Assembly (NCBI GenBank): GCA_017938365.1
Contig: JAGBBT010000094.1
Location: 1 to 64,000, forward strand
Length of the DNA stretch: 64,000 bases
Direction: 5' to 3'
DNA from: Treponema sp.
Lineage (GTDB): Bacteria > Spirochaetota > Spirochaetia > Treponematales > Treponemataceae
Shown here piece by piece: positions 15,779 to 23,544 of this stretch. The position numbers and the translations under genes are program-made. The notes below the pieces were generated by a model. It searched no databases. It was given only the letters and a program-made list of their open reading frames with translations, and had not been told where the DNA came from. The stretch's first letter is position 1; each line of letters begins with the position of its first letter.

Positions 15779-16195
15779 TTAGTATACAATATTTAAAGTA
15801 TCGACATCTGCATCAACTTGAACATTAGAGTCTGCAACACCCCAAGCAGAATCTCCACGAGATACAGGCATCGTTAAAATAACCCTTTCAAAAGAATCAC
15901 CTCTGTTTATAACAGTCATATAAGGTGTCATTCCTGAAGAAAGTTTTCTGAATGAAAGTTTTTTTGGACTTTCGTTATACCATTTTTTTGGAATTGCTAT
16001 GTTACCAATATCTCTATGTCCTGTTGCATACATAACAACATAGGCATCCTTATGATCAAGAACTTTGTACACAATCACATTTTTGTAGGAAATTTCAGCT
16101 TCCTGAAATTGATTCTTGTACTGTCTTTCTTCGGCTACTGCAAGAAATGTTACCATAGTGAATAACAATGCTGAAATACAAAATATTTTCTTCAT
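15779..16195 (-). CDS. small exported protein of unknown function
   Basis: The 138-residue protein has a typical signal peptide (MKKIFCISALLFTMVTFLAVAEE, in short: Lys-Lys, about 15 hydrophobic residues, cleavage near AVA-EE at residue 21). The mature part is about 117 residues, beta-rich, with an even spread of aromatic and charged residues. I recall similar small exported proteins in other treponemes, without known function. GAGGAG precedes the ATG at 16195 by six bases. It lies just downstream of argF and ends in a strong terminator. It lacks a lipobox cysteine near the cleavage site, so it is probably soluble in the periplasm. Confidence 0.7.
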   Translation of the reverse strand: MKKIFCISALLFTMVTFLAVAEERQYKNQFQEAEISYKNVIVYKVLDHKDAYVVMYATGHRDIGNIAIPKKWYNESPKKLSFRKLSSGMTPYMTVINRGDSFERVILTMPVSRGDSAWGVADSNVQVDADVDTLNIVY

Positions 16196-16248
16196 TTCAT
16201 ACTCCTCTTTTATGTAAGCATCCTATGTACTAATTATATTCAATAGTA

Positions 16249-17199
16249 CTAAATAAGTGCAAGCATAATTGCTTTTATTGTATGTTTTCTATTTTCAGCT
16301 TCATCCCAAATCTTACTTGCAGAACTTTCAAAAACTTCTTCCGTTACTTCTTTTCCTAATACAGCTGGCAAGCAGTGCAAGAAAATAGTATTATCTTTAC
16401 CAGTGGCAGCCATTAGGTTTTTATTTACTTGATAAGGTGTTAAAAGTTTTGTTCGTTCCTCAATAAGGGACTCTTCACCCATAGAAACCCATACATCAGT
16501 ATAAAGGCAATCTGAACCTTTTACAACAGAAATATCATCAGAAATTTCAATTTTTGCACCACTTTTTTCTGCAAATGGTTTACAAATTTCTTGAATATCT
16601 TGAGGTGGAAACAATTCTTTAGGACTATAAATTGCAAAATTTATCCCTAACTTAGCGGAAATAATCATTAAAGAACGAGCTACATTATTTCTTCCGTCTC
16701 CACAAAATGTCCACTTTAACCCTTTTAAGTGTCCGAAATTTTCCTTCAGAGTCATAATATCTGCTAATGCTTGTGTTGGATGAAAATCGTCAGTTAATCC
16801 GTTTATAACAGGAATTCCTGAATATTCTGCTAATTGATTTATATGTTCTTGTTTAAAACCTCTAAACTCAATTGCATCGAACATTCTTCCTAAAACCCTT
16901 GCTGTGTCTTTTACAGTTTCTTTACCACCTAATTGTATATCTTGAGTTGACATAAATACAGGGTGACCACCTTCTTCTCCGAAAGCGGTTTCAAATGATG
17001 AACGAGTTCTAGTGGATCTTTTTTCAAATATTAAGGCAATTGTTTTTCCTAAGAAACGTTGGTGAATTTCACCTTTGCGTGCTTGTTTTTTTACTAAAAA
17101 TGCATAATCAAGAATTTTTAAGATTTCTTCAGGCTCCCAATCTATCCAGGACAGAAGTGACTTACCTTTAAATGGAGATTTAAAGTTCTCTTTTTTCAT
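16249..17199 (-). CDS. argF: ornithine carbamoyltransferase
   Basis: The enzyme transfers carbamoyl from carbamoyl phosphate to ornithine to give citrulline (or the reverse, in the arginine deiminase pathway). The 316-residue protein has the carbamoyl-phosphate site KRSTRTRSSFE (about residues 54-64), the HPTQALADI motif and HCLPA near the C terminus. The start is the ATG at 17199, after GGAGG; the longer reading from 17250 runs through the tRNA terminator. No arginine biosynthesis or arc genes are adjacent, so anabolic versus catabolic use cannot be decided. Putrescine carbamoyltransferase is a less likely alternative. Confidence 0.9.
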   Translation of the reverse strand: MKKENFKSPFKGKSLLSWIDWEPEEILKILDYAFLVKKQARKGEIHQRFLGKTIALIFEKRSTRTRSSFETAFGEEGGHPVFMSTQDIQLGGKETVKDTARVLGRMFDAIEFRGFKQEHINQLAEYSGIPVINGLTDDFHPTQALADIMTLKENFGHLKGLKWTFCGDGRNNVARSLMIISAKLGINFAIYSPKELFPPQDIQEICKPFAEKSGAKIEISDDISVVKGSDCLYTDVWVSMGEESLIEERTKLLTPYQVNKNLMAATGKDNTIFLHCLPAVLGKEVTEEVFESSASKIWDEAENRKHTIKAIMLALI

Positions 17200-17230
17200 A
17201 ACAAATACCTCCGCAAACGAGAAATGTCTA

Positions 17231-17263
17231 AAAAAAATAAAGCTAGCCATTACTGACTAGCTT
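17231..17263 (-). terminator. terminator of the CAT-anticodon tRNA
   Basis: On the minus strand AAGCTAG (17257-17263) pairs with CTAGCTT (17240-17246) around a ten-base loop, followed by TATTTTTTTT. It starts seven bases after the tRNA 3' end and separates it from argF. Confidence 0.85.
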
Positions 17264-17269
17264 CAAAAG

Positions 17270-17342
17270 TAGGGGCGATAGGACTCGAACCTATGACATA
17301 CGGAATATGAGTCCGGTGTTCTACCAACTGGACTACGCCCCC
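17270..17342 (-). tRNA. tRNA with CAT anticodon (Met, or Ile after lysidine modification)
   Basis: The minus strand gives acceptor GGGGGCG/CGCCCCT (first pair G.T), a T arm ATAGG-TTCGAGT-CCTAT and anticodon loop CTCATAT. It is not an initiator (pair 1-72 is not a C-A mismatch and the GGG/CCC anticodon stem is absent). Two mismatches are visible: C-A in the D stem and C.T at the top of the anticodon stem. It has a strong promoter and its own terminator. Confidence 0.85.
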
Positions 17343-17355
17343 ATAAGATTTTTCT

Positions 17356-17384
17356 ATGATATCAGAATATAAAATTAGTGTCAA
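17356..17384 (-). promoter_or_regulatory. sigma-70 promoter of the CAT-anticodon tRNA
   Basis: TTGACA (17379-17384) and TATCAT (17356-17361) on the minus strand are 17 bases apart, matching 6/6 and 5/6, with the predicted start a few bases before the mature tRNA end at 17342. Confidence 0.8.
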
Positions 17385-17413
17385 TATTGATTTGTTTTGA
17401 TTTTAATTTTTTT

Positions 17414-18142
17414 TTATCTTAATTTTACATTATTTATAAAGGTTTTAGCATAAGTAATTAATTCTAACATTTCTGAATCAGTATATGGAGTTATATTGTT
17501 ATAATTTGAATCCAGACAATTATCGTTTATAAATTGAGCAAATTGCCAACTAGAATCTTTAGGAATTAATTTTCCAATAGCTCCAATATCTTCTTTTTTT
17601 ATTAAAGTTGGAACAAGTACTGTTCTAAATTCTCTGGCATTTGACGGAAATTTTTCAATTATAGAAATTGATTTTTTTATATTTTTTTCAAAATCCATTA
17701 AATTATTATGATTTTCTGTTAGTAGTGATGAATATTTTTTTGGATCAGTTTTTATGTCCATTGCAATAAAATCAGGTTTTGTTAAAGGATTATTTATTAT
17801 TTCTTCTAATTTTGCTGGTAAAGTACCATTTGTATCAAGTTTTACTTTGTAACCAAGTTCTTTTGATTTTGTGATCAACTCTTTTAAATGTGGGTAAAGT
17901 AAAGCTTCTCCTCCAGAAATTACAAAACCTGATAAAACATTCTTGCGTTTTTTTAGATGAAGTAGCATGTCTTCAAAAGATACTAAATTTTCAGATTCTT
18001 CTGTGTTCAATACTAATGGGGCGTTATAGCAATATGGACAACGTAAGTTACAACTTTTAAGAAAAATAACGGTGCTTACCATTCCCGGAAAATCAACTAG
18101 AGATGTTTTGATAAGAGCACCGATTTTTTTTGAATAATTCAT
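17414..18142 (-). CDS. nrdG: anaerobic ribonucleoside-triphosphate reductase activating protein (radical SAM)
   Basis: NrdG is the radical-SAM activase that installs the glycyl radical on NrdD. The 242-residue protein has the CxxxCxxC cluster motif as CNLRCPYC (about residues 29-36), the GGEALLYP SAM-binding element and an extended C terminus typical of the family subtype paired with this class of NrdD. The start chosen is the ATG at 18142, five bases after the preceding stop; a TTG at 18154 is an alternative and neither has a strong ribosome site, suggesting translational coupling. Last gene of nrdR-nrdD-grx-nrdG. Confidence 0.9.
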   Translation of the reverse strand: MNYSKKIGALIKTSLVDFPGMVSTVIFLKSCNLRCPYCYNAPLVLNTEESENLVSFEDMLLHLKKRKNVLSGFVISGGEALLYPHLKELITKSKELGYKVKLDTNGTLPAKLEEIINNPLTKPDFIAMDIKTDPKKYSSLLTENHNNLMDFEKNIKKSISIIEKFPSNAREFRTVLVPTLIKKEDIGAIGKLIPKDSSWQFAQFINDNCLDSNYNNITPYTDSEMLELITYAKTFINNVKLR

Positions 18143-18146
18143 TTTG

Positions 18147-18689
18147 TTATGCAAGAATTGCTTGAGGTTCTAGAATACCTTTTAATTCTTCAACATTATG
18201 ACCTCTTCCTATTTCTGTATTTGTTTGGTCATAGAAAATTACTGTAGGAGCTGAAAAGACACCTTTACTAGCAGCTTCTTTTAATCCTTCGTCTGTATCT
18301 ACATCAATAAATTTTCCTTCAAAAGAAACATCACTTATATATTTTTTTACAGGAGGACAATTTGGACATGTTTGTCTCATAAAAAATTCATAATGAATAC
18401 TATTATCCATTGTATTTATATTCTGTTCATTTTGTTTTTCTTCTGAAAAATCATTTGTCATAGAGTGTTCTATATTTTTTGCTCTTGAATCAGCGATGTC
18501 TCCGTCATAAACAAAAAGTGTTCGATTGTTAAATTCATCTCTTTTTCCTTTGTTCCAGTTTCTTACTGCTCTATAATATCCAACGATACGAGCATATACT
18601 TCTGTTTCTGTTCCATGAAGGTTCTTTAACTCAGCTTCTGTTTTTGCAATTTCTGCTTCAATTTGTTCTAAAGTTCTAGTTGTATTCAT
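18147..18689 (-). CDS. detached NrdD glycyl-radical domain fused to a glutaredoxin-like domain
   Basis: Two parts are visible. Residues about 30-60 (EVYARIVGYYRAVRNW, then KGKRDEF) are the glycyl-radical loop that in other class III ribonucleotide reductases forms the C terminus of NrdD (R-x-x-G-Y motif). Residues about 95-180 form a glutaredoxin/thioredoxin fold with FFMRQTCPNCPPVKKY and the cis-Pro segment SAPTVIFYD. A disulfide reductant fits NrdD types that use a thioredoxin or glutaredoxin rather than formate. The ORF has its own ribosome site (AAAGGGAG) and starts 17 bases after the nrdD stop, but the -1 frame of nrdD is also open into it. 180 residues. Confidence 0.85.
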   Translation of the reverse strand: MNTTRTLEQIEAEIAKTEAELKNLHGTETEVYARIVGYYRAVRNWNKGKRDEFNNRTLFVYDGDIADSRAKNIEHSMTNDFSEEKQNEQNINTMDNSIHYEFFMRQTCPNCPPVKKYISDVSFEGKFIDVDTDEGLKEAASKGVFSAPTVIFYDQTNTEIGRGHNVEELKGILEPQAILA

Positions 18690-18706
18690 CTTTATCTCCC
18701 TTTTTT

Positions 18707-20845
18707 TTATTTTTTTTCTGACATTAGTTTTTCTTTTTCGTTATTTAATTTTGTCAATTTTTCTTTTAATTGTTTTTCTTTTTCGGTTTTACACTTTGGA
18801 CACTCAAAATGTTCTCCAGCTATGTAACCATGTATTGGACATATTGAATATGTAGGGCTGATTGTTAAATAAGGAATTTTATAATTAGTCATAACTGATT
18901 TAACAAGATCTCTACAAGCTTTCCAATCTTTAATTTTTTCGCCCATATATGTATGAAAAACTGTTCCACCTGTATATTTCGTCTGTAATTCTTCTTGATG
19001 ATCTAAGGCATCAAATATATCAGATGTATAATCTACAGGAAGCTGAGAACTATTTGTGTAGTAAGGTTCATTCTTTCCACTTGTTATAATTTTAGGATAA
19101 TTAAGTTTATCATGTCGTGCCAATCTATATGATGTACTTTCGGCAGGTGTTGCTTCAAGATTAAAAAGTTCTCCTGTTTTTTCTTGGTAATCTTGCATTT
19201 TTGCTCTCATGTGATCTAAAACATCGCAAGCAAACTTGTGTCCTTTAGGATTTACTATATCTACTCCAAGAAAGTTTAAACAACATTCATTCATTCCACA
19301 TAAGCCAATTGTGTTAAAATGATTGTCTAATTTAGAGAGATATCGTTTTGTATAAGGGAAAAGTCCGTTATCTAATAGTTTTTGGATTACTTTTCGCTTT
19401 ATGCAAAGACTTTGTTTTGCAACATCCATTAAATAATCTAAGCGAACATAAAATTCTTCTTCTGTTTTTGCTAGATAACCTATTTGTGGTAAGTTTATTG
19501 TTACAACTCCCAGTGAACCTGTAAATTCATCAGAACCAAACAAACCTCCTCCACGCTTTCTTAATTCTCTTTTATCAAGACGTAGTCTACAACACATTGA
19601 ACGAACATCGCTTGGATCTAAATCAGAATTAATAAAGTTTTGGAAATAAGGGGTACCATAAGCACTTGTCATTTCAAAAAGAAGTTTTGCATTATCGCTA
19701 TCCCAGTTAAAATCCTTTGTAATATTGTAAGTTGGAATAGGGTAGCCAAAGCCTCGACCTTCTGCATCTCCTTCGAGCATTAGTTCTATAAAAGCCTTGT
19801 TAATCATATCCATTTCTTTTTGACAGTCACCGTATGTAAAATCTTGCTCTTTACCACCTACAATTGCTGGTTTATTCTTTAAATCTTCAGGACAAACCCA
19901 ATCTAATGTTATATTTGTAAATGGTGCTTGTGATCCCCATCTGCTAGGCGTATTTATTCCATAAATATAACTTTGTATACATTGTCTTACACCTTTGTAA
20001 TCCAATTTGTCCGTTTTTACGAAAGGTGCTAAATATGTATCAAAAGAACTAAAAGCTTGAGCTCCTGCCCATTCATTTTGCATTATTCCTAAAAAATTAA
20101 CAATTTGATTTACAAGGGTTGAAAGGTGTGTCGCTGGTTTTGAAGTTATTTTATCTGAAACACCACCTAAACCTTCTTGAATTAACTGTCGTAGAGACCA
20201 TCCTGCACAATATCCTGAAAACATAGATAAGTCATGTATGTGAAATGCACAAGATTTGTGAGCTTCTGCGATTTCTGGTGTATAAATATTTTTTAACCAA
20301 TAGTTTGCAGTTATTGTTCCTGAATTATGAAGAATTAGACCGCCTAACGAAAAATTTACATTTGCATTTTCCTTTACACGCCAATCTGATTGTGCCAAAT
20401 AACCATCCATTGTTGCGTTTATGTCCAACATAAGATTTTTGGAGTCTCTAATAGATTCGTGCTTTGCTCTGTACAAGATATAGGCTTTTGCTACTTCTAC
20501 TTCTTTTTCTTCTATCAAAACATTTTCAACAATATCTTGAATTTCTTCTATTGCTGGAATTGAATGAGCTCTTCTTCCCGCTAAGAGAATTTTTAAATGT
20601 TCTTCAACTTTATTTGTTAGCTCTTGAGCTTTATCTTGGTCTGGTATCCGATTAACTGCTTCGATTGCTTTGTATATGGCAGATTCAATTTTAGAGCGAT
20701 CGTATTTTTCGATAGAACCATTTCTTTTTACAACTTGTCTTACAAATGTTTTATCGTCTTCATTGCTAGAAGGACTTAAAAAACTTCTCCATTGAGGAAA
20801 AATAGACAAGTCTTCCTTTTGTTCTGCATTTTTAGTTTCAATCAA
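18707..20845 (-). CDS. nrdD: anaerobic ribonucleoside-triphosphate reductase NrdD, lacking its own glycyl-radical motif
   Basis: NrdD reduces ribonucleoside triphosphates in anaerobes. The 712 residues comprise an N-terminal ATP-cone (VVKRNGSIEKYDRSKIESA, about residues 36-54), the ten-stranded catalytic barrel with MCCRLRLDKREL and GSLGVVTINLPQIGYL, and the zinc motif CPIHGYIAGEHFECPKC. The R-x-x-G-Y radical loop that should follow is absent; the ORF ends in a Lys/Glu-rich linker at GAA AAA AAA TAA. The radical loop is in the next ORF. The start is TTG at 20845, six bases after GGGAGG and overlapping the nrdR end by eight bases. NrdD type: thiol-dependent, by context. Confidence 0.93.
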   Translation of the reverse strand: MIETKNAEQKEDLSIFPQWRSFLSPSSNEDDKTFVRQVVKRNGSIEKYDRSKIESAIYKAIEAVNRIPDQDKAQELTNKVEEHLKILLAGRRAHSIPAIEEIQDIVENVLIEEKEVEVAKAYILYRAKHESIRDSKNLMLDINATMDGYLAQSDWRVKENANVNFSLGGLILHNSGTITANYWLKNIYTPEIAEAHKSCAFHIHDLSMFSGYCAGWSLRQLIQEGLGGVSDKITSKPATHLSTLVNQIVNFLGIMQNEWAGAQAFSSFDTYLAPFVKTDKLDYKGVRQCIQSYIYGINTPSRWGSQAPFTNITLDWVCPEDLKNKPAIVGGKEQDFTYGDCQKEMDMINKAFIELMLEGDAEGRGFGYPIPTYNITKDFNWDSDNAKLLFEMTSAYGTPYFQNFINSDLDPSDVRSMCCRLRLDKRELRKRGGGLFGSDEFTGSLGVVTINLPQIGYLAKTEEEFYVRLDYLMDVAKQSLCIKRKVIQKLLDNGLFPYTKRYLSKLDNHFNTIGLCGMNECCLNFLGVDIVNPKGHKFACDVLDHMRAKMQDYQEKTGELFNLEATPAESTSYRLARHDKLNYPKIITSGKNEPYYTNSSQLPVDYTSDIFDALDHQEELQTKYTGGTVFHTYMGEKIKDWKACRDLVKSVMTNYKIPYLTISPTYSICPIHGYIAGEHFECPKCKTEKEKQLKEKLTKLNNEKEKLMSEKK

Positions 20846-21305
20846 TTTTATCCCTCCCAAGGCTATTTACTTCATTTATAAATTCATCAAGATTTTCAAA
20901 ATGTTTATATACAGACGCAAATCGTATATATGCAACTTTATCTACTTCATAAATTCGTTTTAAAACTAATTCTCCCAATTCTGCTGTAGAAATTTCTCTA
21001 CTTGCTTTTCCCTTCATGATAGCTTGGTCTTCAATATCGTTTACAATATTTTCAACCATATTTGTGGAAATAGGTCTTTTTTCGAGGGCTCTTGAAATTC
21101 CTTTTTCGAGTTTTTTTCTGTCATAAGGTTGTCTGCGACCATCACGTTTTACAACCATAAAAGGTTTTTCTTCTATTCTTTCGTAACTTGTAAATCTGTA
21201 ACCACAACTTACACATTCCCGTCTACGACGAATTGACTCGCCATTTGCCATAGTACGAGATTCGATAACCTTGTCATCAAGGCTACCACAATACGGACAG
21301 CGCAT
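20838..21305 (-). CDS. nrdR: transcriptional repressor NrdR
   Basis: NrdR senses the ATP/dATP balance and represses ribonucleotide reductase genes. The 155-residue protein has the N-terminal zinc ribbon (MRCPYCGSLDDKV, then ECVSCGYRF) and the ATP-cone from about residue 49 (VVKRDGRRQPYDRKKLEKG). It heads the nrdR-nrdD-grx-nrdG operon, giving probable autoregulation. GAGGGG precedes the ATG at 21305. I could not identify an NrdR box pair in the 128 bases upstream (21306-21433). Confidence 0.97.
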   Translation of the reverse strand: MRCPYCGSLDDKVIESRTMANGESIRRRRECVSCGYRFTSYERIEEKPFMVVKRDGRRQPYDRKKLEKGISRALEKRPISTNMVENIVNDIEDQAIMKGKASREISTAELGELVLKRIYEVDKVAYIRFASVYKHFENLDEFINEVNSLGRDKID

Positions 21306-21433
21306 TTAAAATTTATCCCCTCGAAATAGTGTTTTTTTTGACTTTAAACATCATAATCCACTAAATATGAGATGACAAGTGAATTTTTAATAAAAAATTT
21401 GAAATTTAACGACATAAATTTTTTGAAAGAAAA

Positions 21434-22093
21434 TTATTTTCGGGATTGTATTGCTTTTGCTTTTTCATAAGCATTTTTATTTAATAATCTGAATAAAATA
21501 GAAATGCGTTTTAAGAATAAAATAATATTGTTATTTCCATCTCTGTTTTTCCAACTATTATTTATTAAAGTCCATGTTTTTGAAATTTGAGGGATGAATG
21601 TTAAGGTTAGACAGATTGTATCTGAAAATGGAGTTTGTTTTTTTTTGTTAAAAAAATATTCTACAGAAGAAAGACTTAATTTTAGTTCCTGAATTGTTGT
21701 TGTTCTGTAAAAAATTGATGTTATTGAGAGCGAAAGAGCTAGTCGACATAGTAATATTAGAATTTTTTTTGTTGGAATAAAAATAGTTACGAAACTTCTC
21801 ATTTCTGATTTAGCGTAAAAAAAATCTACTGAGTTTAAAACTATTGTTGAGATTTCAATCATTAAAAAATAGATAAAAATTGGTTTTAAATCAGTTAATA
21901 TTTCTTTTAATGATAGCTTTATAGTTGTACATAAAATTAAAACTAGTGAAATAAAAAAGAATAAAATATATATGATTGGCAAATAAAACGAGCTTATTGA
22001 AATTATTAAAACCGAAATTAATTTTATAAAGGGATTTATTTTGTGAAAAATTGTATTGTTCGCTTTGTATTTGAAAAAAGTTGACTCTATCAT
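21434..22093 (-). CDS. bioN: energy-coupling factor transporter T component (BioN/EcfT)
   Basis: The T component of an ECF transporter couples the ATPase to a substrate-binding S component. The 219-residue protein has four to five membrane helices between residues about 20 and 125, then a cytoplasmic segment ending with basic residues; the Ala-Arg-Gly coupling motifs of EcfT are present only loosely (CRLALSLS region). The start is the ATG at 22093, six bases after the ATPase gene stop; the longer reading to 22156 overlaps it by 58 bases. It follows bioY and the ATPase, the standard bioYMN order. Confidence 0.8.
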   Translation of the reverse strand: MIESTFFKYKANNTIFHKINPFIKLISVLIISISSFYLPIIYILFFFISLVLILCTTIKLSLKEILTDLKPIFIYFLMIEISTIVLNSVDFFYAKSEMRSFVTIFIPTKKILILLCRLALSLSITSIFYRTTTIQELKLSLSSVEYFFNKKKQTPFSDTICLTLTFIPQISKTWTLINNSWKNRDGNNNIILFLKRISILFRLLNKNAYEKAKAIQSRK

Positions 22094-22098
22094 AAAAG

Positions 22099-22830
22099 TT
22101 ACCAAACTAAGTCCTTTATATTTTTGTAAGATGTTAAAGGATTTTTTATTCCCCAATTTTCTAGGTTTTCGTTAAATGCATTTTCTGGAGAACCATCAAA
22201 TACTTTATGGCCTTTGAATAAAACCACGAAATGTGTCGACAATCCCATAATTTTTTCTAATTCATGGGTGAGAATAATTATTGTCTTTCCTTGGTTATGG
22301 AGTTTTTTTATCAAATTATTTACATCTACAACACTAGGGTAATCTAAATTTGCATAAGGTTCATCGAAAATTAGTATATTTCTATTCATTGAAATAATTG
22401 ATGCTGTTGCTAGTCTTCTTTTTTCTCCACCAGATAAAAATTCTGAAAGATTATTTGATTTATCATAAAGGGAAACATCTCTTAAAGCATTTTTTACAAT
22501 AATGTCTACTTCTGATTTTGATTTCTTTTGATTTTTTGGGCCTATACAAACATCTTCATATACTGTATCTCCGAGAATTTGAATATTTGCATCTTGAAAG
22601 ATAAGTCCTGGTTTTGAGGTTGTTTTTACTGTTCCTTTTGATGGTTTTTCTAGACCTGCAATAATATTCATTAGTACACTTTTTCCGCTTCCATTCGCAC
22701 CTGATATTAATGTTATACTATTTTCTTTTATAGTTAGATTTATATCTGTTAGTGCATTTATAAATTTTTCATTATTTTGATATGACGGATATGATTTAAA
22801 AACATTTTTTAATTCAATAGGATTGTTCAT
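22099..22830 (-). CDS. bioM: energy-coupling factor transporter ATPase (BioM/EcfA)
   Basis: The 243-residue ABC ATPase has Walker A GANGSGKS (about residues 44-51), the signature LSGGEKRR, Walker B ILIFDEP and the H-loop ILTHE. The sequence between (GLIFQDANIQILGDTVYEDV) is typical of ECF ATPases, which have a Q-helix motif here. Its neighbours bioY and a T component identify the likely substrate as biotin. Only one ATPase gene is present, so it probably forms a homodimer, as in BioMNY of other bacteria. Confidence 0.9.
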   Translation of the reverse strand: MNNPIELKNVFKSYPSYQNNEKFINALTDINLTIKENSITLISGANGSGKSVLMNIIAGLEKPSKGTVKTTSKPGLIFQDANIQILGDTVYEDVCIGPKNQKKSKSEVDIIVKNALRDVSLYDKSNNLSEFLSGGEKRRLATASIISMNRNILIFDEPYANLDYPSVVDVNNLIKKLHNQGKTIIILTHELEKIMGLSTHFVVLFKGHKVFDGSPENAFNENLENWGIKNPLTSYKNIKDLVW

Positions 22831-22844
22831 TTTTATTCCTTATT

Positions 22845-23435
22845 TTATATTTCATTTTGAATATAACGATATAGATTTTTTCTTAATATTTTGGTTAATG
22901 GCACTGATAATAAAAGTTTTAATATATCAAAAGGTAAAAAAGGAAGAACTGTTATTGACAATAATGCTTTTATGTTTATATTTTGACTCTTATCAAAAGT
23001 AATGTGCATGAACCTTAGAACACCAATAAAATATATTAGTGCGTATCCAATCAGAAGAATTGTGAAATACAGAATGTAGTATTTATATTTGCAGTTTATT
23101 TCCTTGTATTTAGGTCTTCCTAAAATCAGTCCAACAAATAAAGAGGCAACAGCGTATCCTATCAAATATCCACCTGTTGGTCCTTGTAAAATTGTTATCC
23201 CACTTTGCATTCCTGTAAAAACTGGAACTCCTATTATGCCTAGAAAAATAAAAATCAAAACAGAAAAAAAACCGTAGAAAGAACCTAATGCAGAACCTGC
23301 TAATATTGCTAACATGTTTTGAATTGAAATTGGTACTCCTCCAGGCAAAGTTAGCGGAATAGAAAGAAAAGAACCACAGCAAATAAATGCAGCAAATAAT
23401 GAAACATATACTGATATAAGTAATTTATCGCTCAT
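22845..23435 (-). CDS. bioY: biotin transporter substrate-binding component BioY
   Basis: BioY is the membrane S component that binds biotin. The 196-residue protein has five to six hydrophobic helices and the family motifs PGGVPISIQNMLAILAG (about residues 30-46) and TGMQSGITILQGPTGGYLIGY in two parts (about residues 74-94). It is the first gene of bioY-bioM-bioN. No biotin synthesis genes are visible nearby, so the organism may import biotin. The 109 bases upstream (23436-23544) show no BirA-type inverted repeat that I can recognise. Confidence 0.92.
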   Translation of the reverse strand: MSDKLLISVYVSLFAAFICCGSFLSIPLTLPGGVPISIQNMLAILAGSALGSFYGFFSVLIFIFLGIIGVPVFTGMQSGITILQGPTGGYLIGYAVASLFVGLILGRPKYKEINCKYKYYILYFTILLIGYALIYFIGVLRFMHITFDKSQNINIKALLSITVLPFLPFDILKLLLSVPLTKILRKNLYRYIQNEI

Positions 23436-23544
23436 AAATACATCAAACCTACATTAATGAAAAGTATAATTGCTATATTAATTTTAATAATCTTAAGTTC
23501 CACACTGATAGTTATTAATAATATTACTTGTTTTCAATGTTTTT

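Noticed and set aside
18147-20845. The nrdD split as simple gene decay
   Set aside because: The second ORF has a good ribosome site, an intact radical motif and an intact redoxin motif, and nrdR and nrdG flank it in an ordinary operon, so the system looks functional.
23110-23382. A 90-codon minus-strand ORF inside bioY
   Set aside because: Different frame of a well-supported gene, Phe/Ser/Arg-rich, no family resemblance.
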